From assembly GCF_050699915.1 (NCBI RefSeq), contig NZ_JBOHGA010000130.1, positions 1 through 17,664 of the forward strand: a DNA stretch of 17,664 bases, written 5' to 3'. Under the pieces are notes generated by a model. The model was given only the letters and a program-made list of their open reading frames with translations. It had not been told where the DNA came from and did no database searches. The stretch is from Actinophytocola sp050699915 (GTDB taxonomy: Bacteria > Actinomycetota > Actinomycetes > Mycobacteriales > Pseudonocardiaceae). This document shows, in pieces, positions 1 through 6,587 of the stretch (the first letter of the stretch is position 1; each line of letters begins with the position of its first letter). The translations under genes and the position numbers were made by a program.

Positions 1-1
1 G

Positions 2-400
2 TCACCACCTCCGGCCGTGGGTCAGCCGGCGGTCGCGCACGACGTCCCACAGCGAGCCGACCGCGCCCGTCCGCGGCTCCCACGCGCCGAACACCACCCG
101 CGCGACCCGGGCCAGCACGAGCGCGCCCGCGCACATCGTGCACGGCTCGACAGTCACGGCGAGCGTGCAGCCGGTGAGCCGCCACCCGTCGCCGAGCCGC
201 GCCGCGGCCGCGCGGATGGCCAGCAGCTCGGCGTGCGCGGTCGGGTCGCCAAGCGCCTCGCGGGCGTTGCACGCGCTCGCCAGCTCGGTGCCGTCCGGAC
301 CCAGGACGACCGCGCCGATCGGGACGTCCTCGCTGTGGTTCGCGCGCCGCGCGGCCGCGATCGCCGTGCGCATCAGGTTCTCGTCGGCTGTCGCGTTCAC
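2..400 (-). CDS. tadA: tRNA-specific adenosine deaminase TadA, apparent frameshift near the C-terminus
   Basis: TadA deaminates the wobble adenosine of tRNA-Arg(ACG) to inosine. The zinc-deaminase signatures are present: HAE at residues 56-58 (His56 zinc ligand, Glu58 proton shuttle) and PCTMC at 86-90 (Cys87 and Cys90 zinc ligands). GAVGSLWDVVRDRRLTH at 112-128 is typical of actinobacterial TadA. After His128 the frame reads GRRW and stops at 2-4. The family continues R-PEVV and about 20 more residues, and PEVV is encoded in another frame at 3-14, so one base seems missing between 14 and 17. Either the gene is broken or the sequence has an error; the rest of the gene lies outside the window. 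The start is GTG at 400, 10 bases after the upstream stop, without a clear ribosome site. ATG at 373 (residue 10) is an alternative start that keeps the whole domain. Confidence 0.88.
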   Translation of the reverse strand: MNATADENLMRTAIAAARRANHSEDVPIGAVVLGPDGTELASACNAREALGDPTAHAELLAIRAAAARLGDGWRLTGCTLAVTVEPCTMCAGALVLARVARVVFGAWEPRTGAVGSLWDVVRDRRLTHGRRW

Positions 401-410
401 TGGCGAAAGG

Positions 411-899
411 TCACTGGGGGATGCTGTCGAGCAGCATGTTGAACTCGTCCGCGAACCCGCACCGCTGCGCCACCATCTGCAGCTGCTCGTCCGGGAACAG
501 GTCGACCTCGCCGACGATCACCTGCAGCTCGGCGGCCGGCAGGCCGATGTCGGCCAGGATGTCGAGCGCGCCCTCCGGCCACACCTCTTCGTCGTCCTCC
601 GAGGGCGGCTCCACGCGCAGCAGGTCGAGCGCGTCGGCGGCGATGTCGTAGTCCAGCGCGGCCGCCGCGTCGGACAGCAGCAGCGAGATGCCCCGCGGCG
701 AGGGCCGCAGGAGCAGGAAGAACTGGTCGTCGACGCCGAGCAGTCCGATTACCGCACCGGTCGACCGCACCTTGCGCAGCTCCGTGATCGCCGCGTCCAG
801 CTCGCTCAAAATCGAGGAGTTCAACGCGGTGCACCGCCACTTGCCATCCTCGCGAACACAGGCGATCGCGAAGCCTGGCACGGCCTCCTCCTCGGGCAT
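411..899 (-). CDS. tRNA adenosine deaminase-associated protein
   Basis: This 162-residue acidic protein resembles the actinobacterial family named for its constant place beside tadA; its biochemical role is not established. The sequence runs from PGFAIACVREDGKW near the N-terminus, through RPSPRGISLLLSDAAAALDYDIA in the middle, to FPDEQLQMVAQRCGFADEF at the C-terminus. No signal peptide, membrane segment or catalytic motif is visible. The acidic stretch around residues 99-106 (PPSEDDEE) fits a loop. The start is ATG at 899. No good Shine-Dalgarno sequence precedes it, so a leaderless or short-leader message is possible. tadA follows after 10 bases, which suggests co-transcription and perhaps translational coupling. 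The family call rests on recalled family sequence plus gene order. Confidence 0.85.
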   Translation of the reverse strand: MPEEEAVPGFAIACVREDGKWRCTALNSSILSELDAAITELRKVRSTGAVIGLLGVDDQFFLLLRPSPRGISLLLSDAAAALDYDIAADALDLLRVEPPSEDDEEVWPEGALDILADIGLPAAELQVIVGEVDLFPDEQLQMVAQRCGFADEFNMLLDSIPQ

Positions 900-1018
900 G
901 GTGACACGGTATTCCTGTTGCCCGCCCGCAGGAAGAAGCGGGTCACCGGGTGTCGCCGTCCGTCACTACGCGCTGTGAACCACCCTCACCGAGGGTCCCC
1001 GGGTGACATCATCAACTC
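900..1018. promoter_or_regulatory. Divergent promoter region with a 6-3-6 inverted repeat
   Basis: These 119 bases separate the start of the TadA-associated gene (minus) from the start of the amidohydrolase gene (plus), so promoters for both should lie here. ACCCTC-ACC-GAGGGT at 982-996 is a perfect inverted repeat ending 22 bases before the ATG at 1019, a position suited to an operator. A possible -10 (CATCAT, 1007-1012) sits right before that ATG. No convincing -35 is seen. The repeat could also arise by chance in GC-rich DNA. Confidence 0.3.
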
Positions 1019-2251
1019 ATGACTCCCGCCGCTGGTGCCCCGACCCTGACCGACGACCCGAGGCTCGCCGGGCTCCTGGAGGCGGCCCGCGCGCTGCAGC
1101 CGCGCACCGTCGCGCTGCGCCGCCAGCTCCACAAACACCCGGAGCTCGGGCTTCGGCTGCCGAGGTCGCAGGCCGCGGTGCTGCACGCGCTCGAGGGGTT
1201 GGACCTGCAGATCACCAAGGGGGAGTCCTGCGACTCGGTCGTGGCGGTGCTGGGCGGGGCGCAGCCGGGACCGAGCGTGTTGCTGCGCGGGGACATGGAC
1301 GCGCTGTCGATGCCCGAGGACAGCGGGCTGGCGTTCGCGTCCGAGGAGCCGGGCGTGATGCACGCGTGCGGGCACGACACGCACACCGCGATGCTGGTCT
1401 CCGCGGCGCGGCTGCTGCACTCCCGGCGGGAGGCGCTGTCCGGGCGGGTGATCTTCATGTTCCAGCCCGGTGAGGAGGGCCACCACGGCGCGCGGTTCAT
1501 GCTCGAGGAGGGCGTGCTCGACGCGGGCGGGCGGGCGGTGGAGCGCGCGCTCGCGCTGCACATCACGGCGACCGCGACGTCCGGCGTGATCACCTGCCGG
1601 CCCGGTCCGATCATGGCGAGCGCCGACGCGTGGACGGTCACGGTCACCGGCCGCGGCGGGCACGGCGCGATGCCGTTCCACGCGGTGGACCCGGTGCCCG
1701 CGGCCGCGGCGATGGTCGGCGCGCTGCAGACGATGGTGACCAGGCGGTTCAGCGTGTTCGACCCGGCGGTGCTGACGGTCGGACGGATCACCGCGGGCAC
1801 GACCTCCAACGTGATCCCGGAGACCGCCGAGCTCGAGGGCACTGTGCGGACGATGTCCGACGCCGTGCGCAAGCAGGTGCTCGCGGAGATCCCGAAGGTG
1901 TGCGAGCACATGGCCGCGGCGCACGGCTGCACGGTGTCGTTCGACGTCAAGACGGGCTACCCGCCCACCCGCAACGACGACGACGTGGCGGCGCGGGTGC
2001 TCGAGCTGGCTTCGTCGGTGCTCGGCTCGCGGTTCGGCCCGCCGATGGCCGACCCGCTGATGGCCGCGGAGGACTTCTCGTACGTGCTGCAGAAGGTGCC
2101 CGGCACGCTGGCGTTCCTCGGCGCGTGCCCGCCGGGGGTCGAGCCGGACGAGGCGCCGCCGAACCACTCGAACCGGGTGCACTTCGACGAGTCGGCGTTC
2201 GCCCATGGGGTGGCGATGTACGCCGCGTTCGCCCTCGACGCCCTGCGTTGA
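1019..2251 (+). CDS. M20 family (M20D-type) metallo-amidohydrolase
   Basis: This 410-residue enzyme probably cleaves the amide bond of an N-acyl amino acid or related conjugate, like hippurate hydrolase and indole-acetyl-amino-acid hydrolase; the substrate cannot be read from sequence. Visible motifs in order: LRGDMDALSMPED (89-101), HACGHDTHTAML (115-126, with metal ligands Cys117 and His119 as in M20D), FQPGEEG (148-154, catalytic/metal glutamates), the dimerisation-domain segment GRGGHGAMPFH (211-221), MAAEDFSYVL (348-357) and NHSNRVHFDE (382-391, His383 the likely last metal ligand). The length is normal for the family and there is no signal peptide, so it should be cytoplasmic. It starts at ATG 1019 and is followed by tyrA after 21 bases. 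That spacing suggests co-transcription and hints at an aromatic acyl-amino-acid substrate, which is inference. Confidence 0.9.
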   Translation: MTPAAGAPTLTDDPRLAGLLEAARALQPRTVALRRQLHKHPELGLRLPRSQAAVLHALEGLDLQITKGESCDSVVAVLGGAQPGPSVLLRGDMDALSMPEDSGLAFASEEPGVMHACGHDTHTAMLVSAARLLHSRREALSGRVIFMFQPGEEGHHGARFMLEEGVLDAGGRAVERALALHITATATSGVITCRPGPIMASADAWTVTVTGRGGHGAMPFHAVDPVPAAAAMVGALQTMVTRRFSVFDPAVLTVGRITAGTTSNVIPETAELEGTVRTMSDAVRKQVLAEIPKVCEHMAAAHGCTVSFDVKTGYPPTRNDDDVAARVLELASSVLGSRFGPPMADPLMAAEDFSYVLQKVPGTLAFLGACPPGVEPDEAPPNHSNRVHFDESAFAHGVAMYAAFALDALR

Positions 2252-2272
2252 CCGATCGGGAAGGATGATCAC

Positions 2273-3247
2273 ATGCGAGCGGTGTGTGTGGTTGGTCTTG
2301 GCCTGATCGGCGGTTCCGTGCTGCGCGCGGCCGTACGGGCCGGCCGGCCCGCGTGGGGTGTCACCTCGTCCACTTCGGACGAGTCGGCGGCACGGGCGGA
2401 CGACTTCGAGGTGGTGTCCACTCTGGAGGCTGCGTTGGGGCGCGCGGCTTCGGAGGACGCCCTGGTCGTGGTGGCCGTGCCGCTGCCGGCCGTGGAGGGC
2501 GTGCTGCGCACTGTCGCGGCGGTGGCGCCGGAGTGCTGGCTGACCGACGTGGTGAGCGTGAAGCAACCGGTGGCCGACCTGGTGGCGCGGGTGGCGCCGA
2601 CCACCCGGTACGCCGGCTGCCACCCGATGGCGGGGCGCGCGGTGTCCGGCTGGGCGTCGGGATCGGCGGCGTTGTTCGACGACGCGCCGTGGGTGACGGT
2701 CGCCGACGAGGAGACCGACCCGGCGGCGTGGCGAGAGGCGGCGGCGCTCGCCCTGGACTGCGGCGCGCACGTGGTGCCGACGACGGCGAGCGAGCACGAC
2801 GCCGCGGTGGCGCGGGTGTCGCACCTGCCGCACATACTGGCCGCGATCCTGGCGGCGACCGGTGCGGGTGGTGGGCCGCTGGCGTTGTCCCTGGCCGCGG
2901 GCTCGTTCACCGACGGCACGCGCGTCGCCGGCACCCGGGCGGAGCTGGTGCTGGCGATGTGCGAGGGAAACCGCGGCCCCCTGCTGGACGCGGTGGACGA
3001 CGCGCTCGGTCGCCTGGGCGCGGCCCGCGGTGCGCTGGCGTCGACGGGCGGCCTGGCCGCGACCGTCCGGGCAGGCAACGCCGCGCGCGCGGAGCTGCTG
3101 GCGCTGCGCTCCACCGAGGATCGTGAGGAAGTCCGCATCGACCTGACCGATGTGGAGGCGTTCGACGACCTCCGCTCCCTGGGCGCGGGCGGCGGCCGAG
3201 TCCTGCGTTTCGAGGACGACGTGGCGGTAGGCGACCTACCCGGCTGA
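2273..3247 (+). CDS. tyrA: Prephenate dehydrogenase
   Basis: This enzyme oxidatively decarboxylates prephenate to 4-hydroxyphenylpyruvate with NAD(P)+ in tyrosine biosynthesis; use of arogenate cannot be excluded. The N-terminus holds a Rossmann glycine motif, GLGLIGGS (8-15). Family motifs follow: TDVVSVKQPV (91-100), GCHPMAGR (115-122, with His117 matching the catalytic His of the HPxAG motif) and HDAAVARVSHLPH (175-187). At 324 residues it has no obvious C-terminal ACT domain, so feedback control by an ACT domain is not expected. The start is ATG 2273, with AAGGA at 2261-2265 seven bases upstream. It follows the amidohydrolase stop by 21 bases. In mycobacteria, tyrA sits divergent from the tadA pair as here, but from memory without an amidohydrolase between. 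Confidence 0.9.
   Translation: MRAVCVVGLGLIGGSVLRAAVRAGRPAWGVTSSTSDESAARADDFEVVSTLEAALGRAASEDALVVVAVPLPAVEGVLRTVAAVAPECWLTDVVSVKQPVADLVARVAPTTRYAGCHPMAGRAVSGWASGSAALFDDAPWVTVADEETDPAAWREAAALALDCGAHVVPTTASEHDAAVARVSHLPHILAAILAATGAGGGPLALSLAAGSFTDGTRVAGTRAELVLAMCEGNRGPLLDAVDDALGRLGAARGALASTGGLAATVRAGNAARAELLALRSTEDREEVRIDLTDVEAFDDLRSLGAGGGRVLRFEDDVAVGDLPG
3226..3240 (+). terminator. Short hairpin at the end of tyrA, possible terminator
   Basis: GGTAGG-CGA-CCTACC is a perfect six-base-pair inverted repeat ending five bases before the tyrA stop codon. The bases after the stop (ACTTCTAGCACTTT) are relatively T-rich for this genome. The stem is short and lies inside the coding sequence, so it is only a weak terminator candidate. 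Confidence 0.3.
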
Positions 3248-3289
3248 CTTCTAGCACTTTCCCGGTTTCCCCCTTGCGATCCTCCAGTC

Positions 3290-4270
3290 GTGATGGACAT
3301 CCGCAAGTGGCACCGGCCGTTGCTGCTGGTGGCCGCGCTCATGATCGGCTCACTGGTCCTCTCGACCGGCGGGCTGCTCCTGGACGACCGGATGCTGAAC
3401 GGCGAGCCCGTCTGGCTCAAGCCGTTCAAGTTCTCGGTGTCGGTAGGGATCTACGCGTTCACCCTGGCCTGGCTGATCTCGCTACTGCGTTCGCGCCGAC
3501 GCGCCTCGCGTCTCGGCACCGTGTCGGCGGTCGTGCTGACGGTCGAGATGGTGATCATCATCGGCCAGGCGTTCCGCGGCAGGGTCAGCCACTTCAACAA
3601 CATGACGTCGTTCGACGCCACCCTGTACCGGCTCATGGGGGCGTCGATCGTCGTGCTCTGGGTCGTCAGCCTCGTGGTCGCCGTTCTGGTGCTGCGCCAA
3701 CGGTTCGCCGAACCGTCGGTCCTGTGGGCGATCCGCATCGGCATCGGCCTAGCGGTGGTCGGCATGACGGTCGCGTTCCTGATGACCATCCCCACGCCCG
3801 ACCAGCTGGCCGCCCTGAAGGCCGGCACCCGACCATCGATGATCGGCGCACACTCGGTCGGCACACCCGATGGCGCTGCGGCCATGCCGATCACCCACTG
3901 GAACCTGGCCGGCGGTGACCTGCGCGTGCCGCACTTCTTCGGTCTCCACGCGCTACAGGCCATGCCGCTGTTCGCACTTGCGCTGCGCCGGTTCACCAGC
4001 CTGGGCCAGGCCGTCCGCACCCGGCTGGTGGGCGTCGTGGGCGCGGGGTACGTCGCCTGGGAGCTCCTTGTAACGTGGCAGGCCCTACGCGGCCAGTCAC
4101 TCGTGGCCCCGGACACCCTCACCCTGACGACGCTCGGAGTGATCATCGCGGCCGTCGCCACCGGCATCGCGCTAGCGCTGCACACCGGCCCCCAGACGAG
4201 GAATGCCGAGCACACCAAGATCGGCGCACCCGGCATCCTGCCTGCTCAGAGCGGTAGCGGTGGGATTTGA
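3290..4270 (+). CDS. Multi-pass membrane protein of unknown function with conserved-looking His motifs
   Basis: I do not recognise a named family. The 326-residue product has about seven or eight hydrophobic segments (roughly 10-31, 50-66, 78-94, 115-137, 147-167, 222-234, 246-262, 281-298). Between them lie motifs that look conserved: WLKPFKFSVSVGIY (42-55), RGRVSHFN (96-103), GAHSVG..D (186-194) and GGDLRVPHFFGLHALQ (208-223). His101, His188, His203, His215 and His220 lie at or near predicted membrane boundaries and could bind a metal or haem, but this is speculation. The start is GTG 3290 or the adjacent ATG 3293; neither has a Shine-Dalgarno sequence. The stop at 4268-4270 lies within the antisense of tRNA-Ser(CGA), so the last seven codons are antisense tRNA. 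It follows tyrA by 42 bases and could be transcribed with it. Confidence 0.75.
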   Translation: MMDIRKWHRPLLLVAALMIGSLVLSTGGLLLDDRMLNGEPVWLKPFKFSVSVGIYAFTLAWLISLLRSRRRASRLGTVSAVVLTVEMVIIIGQAFRGRVSHFNNMTSFDATLYRLMGASIVVLWVVSLVVAVLVLRQRFAEPSVLWAIRIGIGLAVVGMTVAFLMTIPTPDQLAALKAGTRPSMIGAHSVGTPDGAAAMPITHWNLAGGDLRVPHFFGLHALQAMPLFALALRRFTSLGQAVRTRLVGVVGAGYVAWELLVTWQALRGQSLVAPDTLTLTTLGVIIAAVATGIALALHTGPQTRNAEHTKIGAPGILPAQSGSGGI

Positions 4271-4338
4271 ACCCACGGAGGGCGTGAACCCTCACGCGCT
4301 TTCGAGGCGCGCTCCTTCGGCCGCTCGGACACGCTACC
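4252..4338 (-). tRNA. tRNA-Ser (anticodon CGA)
   Basis: On the minus strand the 87 bases fold as a type II (long variable arm) tRNA. The acceptor GGTAGCG pairs with CGCTACC and is followed by discriminator G73. The anticodon loop CTCGAAA gives CGA, which reads UCG. A long variable arm (GTGAGGGTTCACGCCCTC) follows, and the T arm is GTGGG-TTCAAAT-CCCAC. The long variable arm and G73 are serine identity features. CCA is not encoded. The 3' end overlaps the convergent membrane-protein gene by 19 bases. Confidence 0.96.
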
Positions 4339-4345
4339 GCGGAGC

Positions 4346-4351
4346 ACGATA
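4346..4351 (-). promoter_or_regulatory. -10 box of tRNA-Ser(CGA)
   Basis: Minus-strand TATCGT fits the actinobacterial TANNNT -10 pattern and ends seven bases before the mature tRNA 5' end. The -35 region (around CGACCC) is a weak match, so only the -10 is called. Confidence 0.5.
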
Positions 4352-4458
4352 CCGGACTGGTCTCTCGGGGTCGGAGGGCGGCCGCGGCGTGTGCGTTTGC
4401 GCAGAGTTCGCCGTTGAGGTGTGCATCTGTACAGGGTGTTGTCCCTAGGTCTTCTTTC

Positions 4459-4501
4459 GTTCACCCTTTCGGGGCACTATGCGGTGTCCCCCACAAGGGG
4501 G
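4459..4501 (+). promoter_or_regulatory. Nuclease gene leader: PHO-box-like heptamer, possible -10 and GC hairpin
   Basis: GTTCACC at 4459-4465 is identical to the core repeat heptamer bound by PhoP in Streptomyces; the neighbouring 11-base repeats are poor matches. CACTAT at 4475-4480 is a possible -10. It would place transcription start near 4487, just before the hairpin CCCCC-ACAA-GGGGG at 4488-4501. A competing pairing CCCAC/GTGGG (4490-4494 with 4504-4508) is also possible. Control of the downstream secreted nuclease by phosphate would make sense but is inferred from one heptamer. Confidence 0.3.
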
Positions 4502-4528
4502 TAGTGGGCGAAACGGAAGGCCAGCACG

Positions 4529-6346
4529 GTGCGGAAGAGGCAACGGCAAGGCGTGGTGCTGCTCGGCATGGCGGTGTTAGCGGTCGGTGTGGTGGTACCG
4601 GCCAGCGCCGCGGGCGACACCCGGATCCACGACGTTCAGGGCACGACGCGGCTCTCTGAACTCGACGGACAGCAGGTCACGGACGTACCGGGCGTGGTCA
4701 CGGCCATCCGCGCGTTCGGGTCTGCGCGTGGGTTCTGGATCCAGGACCCGGAACCGGACGCCAACCCGGCGACCAGCGAGGGCATCCTCGTGTTCACCGG
4801 ATCGAGCACGCCGAACGTCGCTGTCGGTGACTCCGTGCTCGTGTCGGGAACGGTCGACGAGTTCTACATCGACGCGCCGCCGGACGAGTCCCTGCAGCAG
4901 TCGACGACCGAGCTGACCCGCGCAACCTGGACCGTCCAGTCCAGCGGCAACGCGCTGCCGGCGGCCGAAAACGTCGGCCCGCGCACGGTCCCGGAGGCCA
5001 TGGCGCCCGACGCCGGCGGCGAGAACGTCGAGGGCCTCCCGCTGCGCCCGACCCGCTTCGCCATCGACTACTGGGAGTCGCGCGAGGGCATGCGGGTCCG
5101 CGTGGACGACGCCCGCGCCGTGAGCCCGACCAGCGATTTCAACGAGCTGTTCATCACCACCAAGCCGCGGCAGAACCCGTCCGAGAACGGCGGCACGATC
5201 TATACCGGCTACCGCGACTCGAACACCGGCCGCCTGAAGATCGAGTCGCTGATCCCGTTCTCGCAGCGGCCGTTCCCGCAGGCCAACGTCAACGACACGC
5301 TCGCCGGCGAGACCTCCGGCCCGGTCGACTACGACCAGTTCGGCGGCTACAACATCCAGGCCACGGCGCTGGGTGAGCACGTCTCCGGCGGCCTGCAGCC
5401 CGAGCAGACCCGCCCGCAGAAGGCGCGCGAGCTCGCGGTCGCCACGTACAACGTCGAGAACCTGTCGCCGAACGACGACCAGGCGAAGTTCGACCTGCTC
5501 GCGCAAGGTGTGACGACGGCGCTCGCGAGCCCGGACATCGTCTCCCTCGAGGAGATCCAGGACAACAACGGCACGACGAACGACGCGGTGGTCGCCTCGG
5601 ACGTGACGTTGCAGCGCTTCATCGACGCGATCGTCGCGGCCGGCGGCCCGCGCTACGAGTGGCGCGCGATCGACCCGGTCGACGACCAGGACGGCGGCGC
5701 GCCGGGCGGCAACATCCGGGTGGCGTTCCTGTTCAACCCGGACCGCGTGTCCTTCGTGGACCGCCCGGGCGGCGACGCGACCACGCCCGTCGCGGTGACC
5801 GGTCGGCACAAGCCGGCGCTGTCGGTGTCGCCGGGCCGGATCAACCCGGCGAGCGAGGCGTGGACCGCGAGCCGCAAGCCGCTGGCAGGCGAGTTCACGT
5901 TCCGTGGCAAGACGGTGTTCGTGGTGGCCAACCACTTCAACTCCAAGGGCGGCGACCAGCCGATGTACGGCCGCTTCCAGCCGCCGACCCGCAGCAGCGA
6001 GACGCAGCGGGTGGCGCAGGCGAACGAGGTCAACGAGTTCGTCAAGCAGATCCAGCGGGTCGACCGGCTGGCCAACATCGTGGTGCTGGGCGACATCAAC
6101 GACTTCCAGTTCTCGCCCGCGGTGCGCGAGCTGACCAGCGACCACCGGCTGATCGACCTGATGAACCTGCTCCCGCGCGACGAGCGGTACAGCTACGTGT
6201 TCGAAGGCAACTCGCAGGCGCTCGACCACGTACTGATGTCGGGCGCGATGCTGCCGGACTACGACGTGGTGCACGTGAACGCCGAGTTCGCCGACCAGGC
6301 CAGCGACCACGATCCGCAGGTGGTTCGGCTCACCCTTCTGGGGTGA
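4529..6346 (+). CDS. Secreted endonuclease/exonuclease/phosphatase family protein
   Basis: The 605-residue protein has a Sec signal peptide (RKRQRQ, then a hydrophobic core, with likely cleavage after ASA at residue 27). An N-terminal region of about residues 30-290 looks like the OB-fold-type domain often found in extracellular nucleases. A C-terminal endonuclease/exonuclease/phosphatase domain covers about 300-605. Its metal-dependent active-site motifs are visible: ATYNVEN (305-311), SLEEIQD (339-345, with the catalytic Glu), VANHFNSKGGD (466-476), VVLGDINDF (518-526), QALDHVL (563-569) and ASDHDP (591-596). It probably hydrolyses extracellular nucleic acid or phosphodiesters for nutrient recovery. 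The start is GTG 4529, with GGAAGG at 4515-4520 eight bases upstream; it also sets the signal peptide correctly. The promoter region is shared divergently with tRNA-Ser(CGA). The 48-residue gene follows after 48 bases. Confidence 0.9.
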   Translation: MRKRQRQGVVLLGMAVLAVGVVVPASAAGDTRIHDVQGTTRLSELDGQQVTDVPGVVTAIRAFGSARGFWIQDPEPDANPATSEGILVFTGSSTPNVAVGDSVLVSGTVDEFYIDAPPDESLQQSTTELTRATWTVQSSGNALPAAENVGPRTVPEAMAPDAGGENVEGLPLRPTRFAIDYWESREGMRVRVDDARAVSPTSDFNELFITTKPRQNPSENGGTIYTGYRDSNTGRLKIESLIPFSQRPFPQANVNDTLAGETSGPVDYDQFGGYNIQATALGEHVSGGLQPEQTRPQKARELAVATYNVENLSPNDDQAKFDLLAQGVTTALASPDIVSLEEIQDNNGTTNDAVVASDVTLQRFIDAIVAAGGPRYEWRAIDPVDDQDGGAPGGNIRVAFLFNPDRVSFVDRPGGDATTPVAVTGRHKPALSVSPGRINPASEAWTASRKPLAGEFTFRGKTVFVVANHFNSKGGDQPMYGRFQPPTRSSETQRVAQANEVNEFVKQIQRVDRLANIVVLGDINDFQFSPAVRELTSDHRLIDLMNLLPRDERYSYVFEGNSQALDHVLMSGAMLPDYDVVHVNAEFADQASDHDPQVVRLTLLG

Positions 6347-6348
6347 GC
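6328..6348 (+). terminator. Hairpin across the nuclease stop codon
   Basis: GCTCACCC-TTCTG-GGGTGAGC is a perfect eight-base-pair stem whose right arm contains the nuclease TGA stop (6344-6346). No U-tract follows, which is common for actinobacterial terminators. It may end or attenuate transcription before the small downstream gene. Confidence 0.45.
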
Positions 6349-6394
6349 GATACTGCCTGCAGGATCAGCTGACGTGGGAGACGAGGAGGACGTC

Positions 6395-6541
6395 ATGCAG
6401 GCTGACCAGGAGGAAGAGCGGGAAGGGCGGTCCGAGGGCCGTCACTCGGCGCCGGAGGGGGCGGACACTCATCCGTTGATCGACCTCGACCGGGACCCGA
6501 ACCCGGGCGTCGCGGACCACGCGAAGCCGGACGAGGAGTAG
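6395..6541 (+). CDS. Small acidic hypothetical protein (48 aa)
   Basis: ATG 6395 is preceded by a very strong ribosome-binding site (GAGGAGGA, 6383-6390) at ideal spacing, and TAG closes the frame at 6539-6541. I do not recognise the 48-residue product. It is highly charged and low in hydrophobic residues. It begins MQADQEEEREGR, has a central THPLIDLDRDPNPG (25-38) and ends HAKPDEE, so it is probably disordered and cytoplasmic. It lies 48 bases after the nuclease gene and could share its transcript, although a hairpin lies between. A strong 15-base-pair hairpin follows. The ribosome site and the terminator argue for a real gene. Its function is unknown. Confidence 0.65.
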   Translation: MQADQEEEREGRSEGRHSAPEGADTHPLIDLDRDPNPGVADHAKPDEE

Positions 6542-6552
6542 CACCGAACGCA

Positions 6553-6587
6553 CGAACGCCGGTCGCCACTCAGGCGGCCGGCGTTCG
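6553..6587. terminator. Bidirectional terminator hairpin, 15-base-pair stem
   Basis: The arms 6553-6567 and 6573-6587 (CGAACGCCGG...CCGGCGTTCG at the base) pair along 15 positions with one G-U, closing a five-base loop ACTCA. It stands between the convergent 48-residue gene (plus) and the antiporter gene (minus). The antiporter TGA stop (6570-6572 on the minus strand) lies in the loop, so the right arm encodes its last residues. No U-tract is present. Confidence 0.7.

Noticed and set aside
986..2833. Long minus-strand open frame (615 codons) across the amidohydrolase and tyrA
   Set aside because: It is rich in Arg, His, Gly and Pro with no motif, as expected of an antisense frame in high-GC DNA. 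The plus strand has two clear enzymes with intact motifs.
4577..6310. 577-codon minus-strand open frame opposite the nuclease
   Set aside because: The composition (Arg, Val, His, Asp rich) is that of a codon shadow, and the plus-strand gene has a signal peptide and full catalytic motifs.
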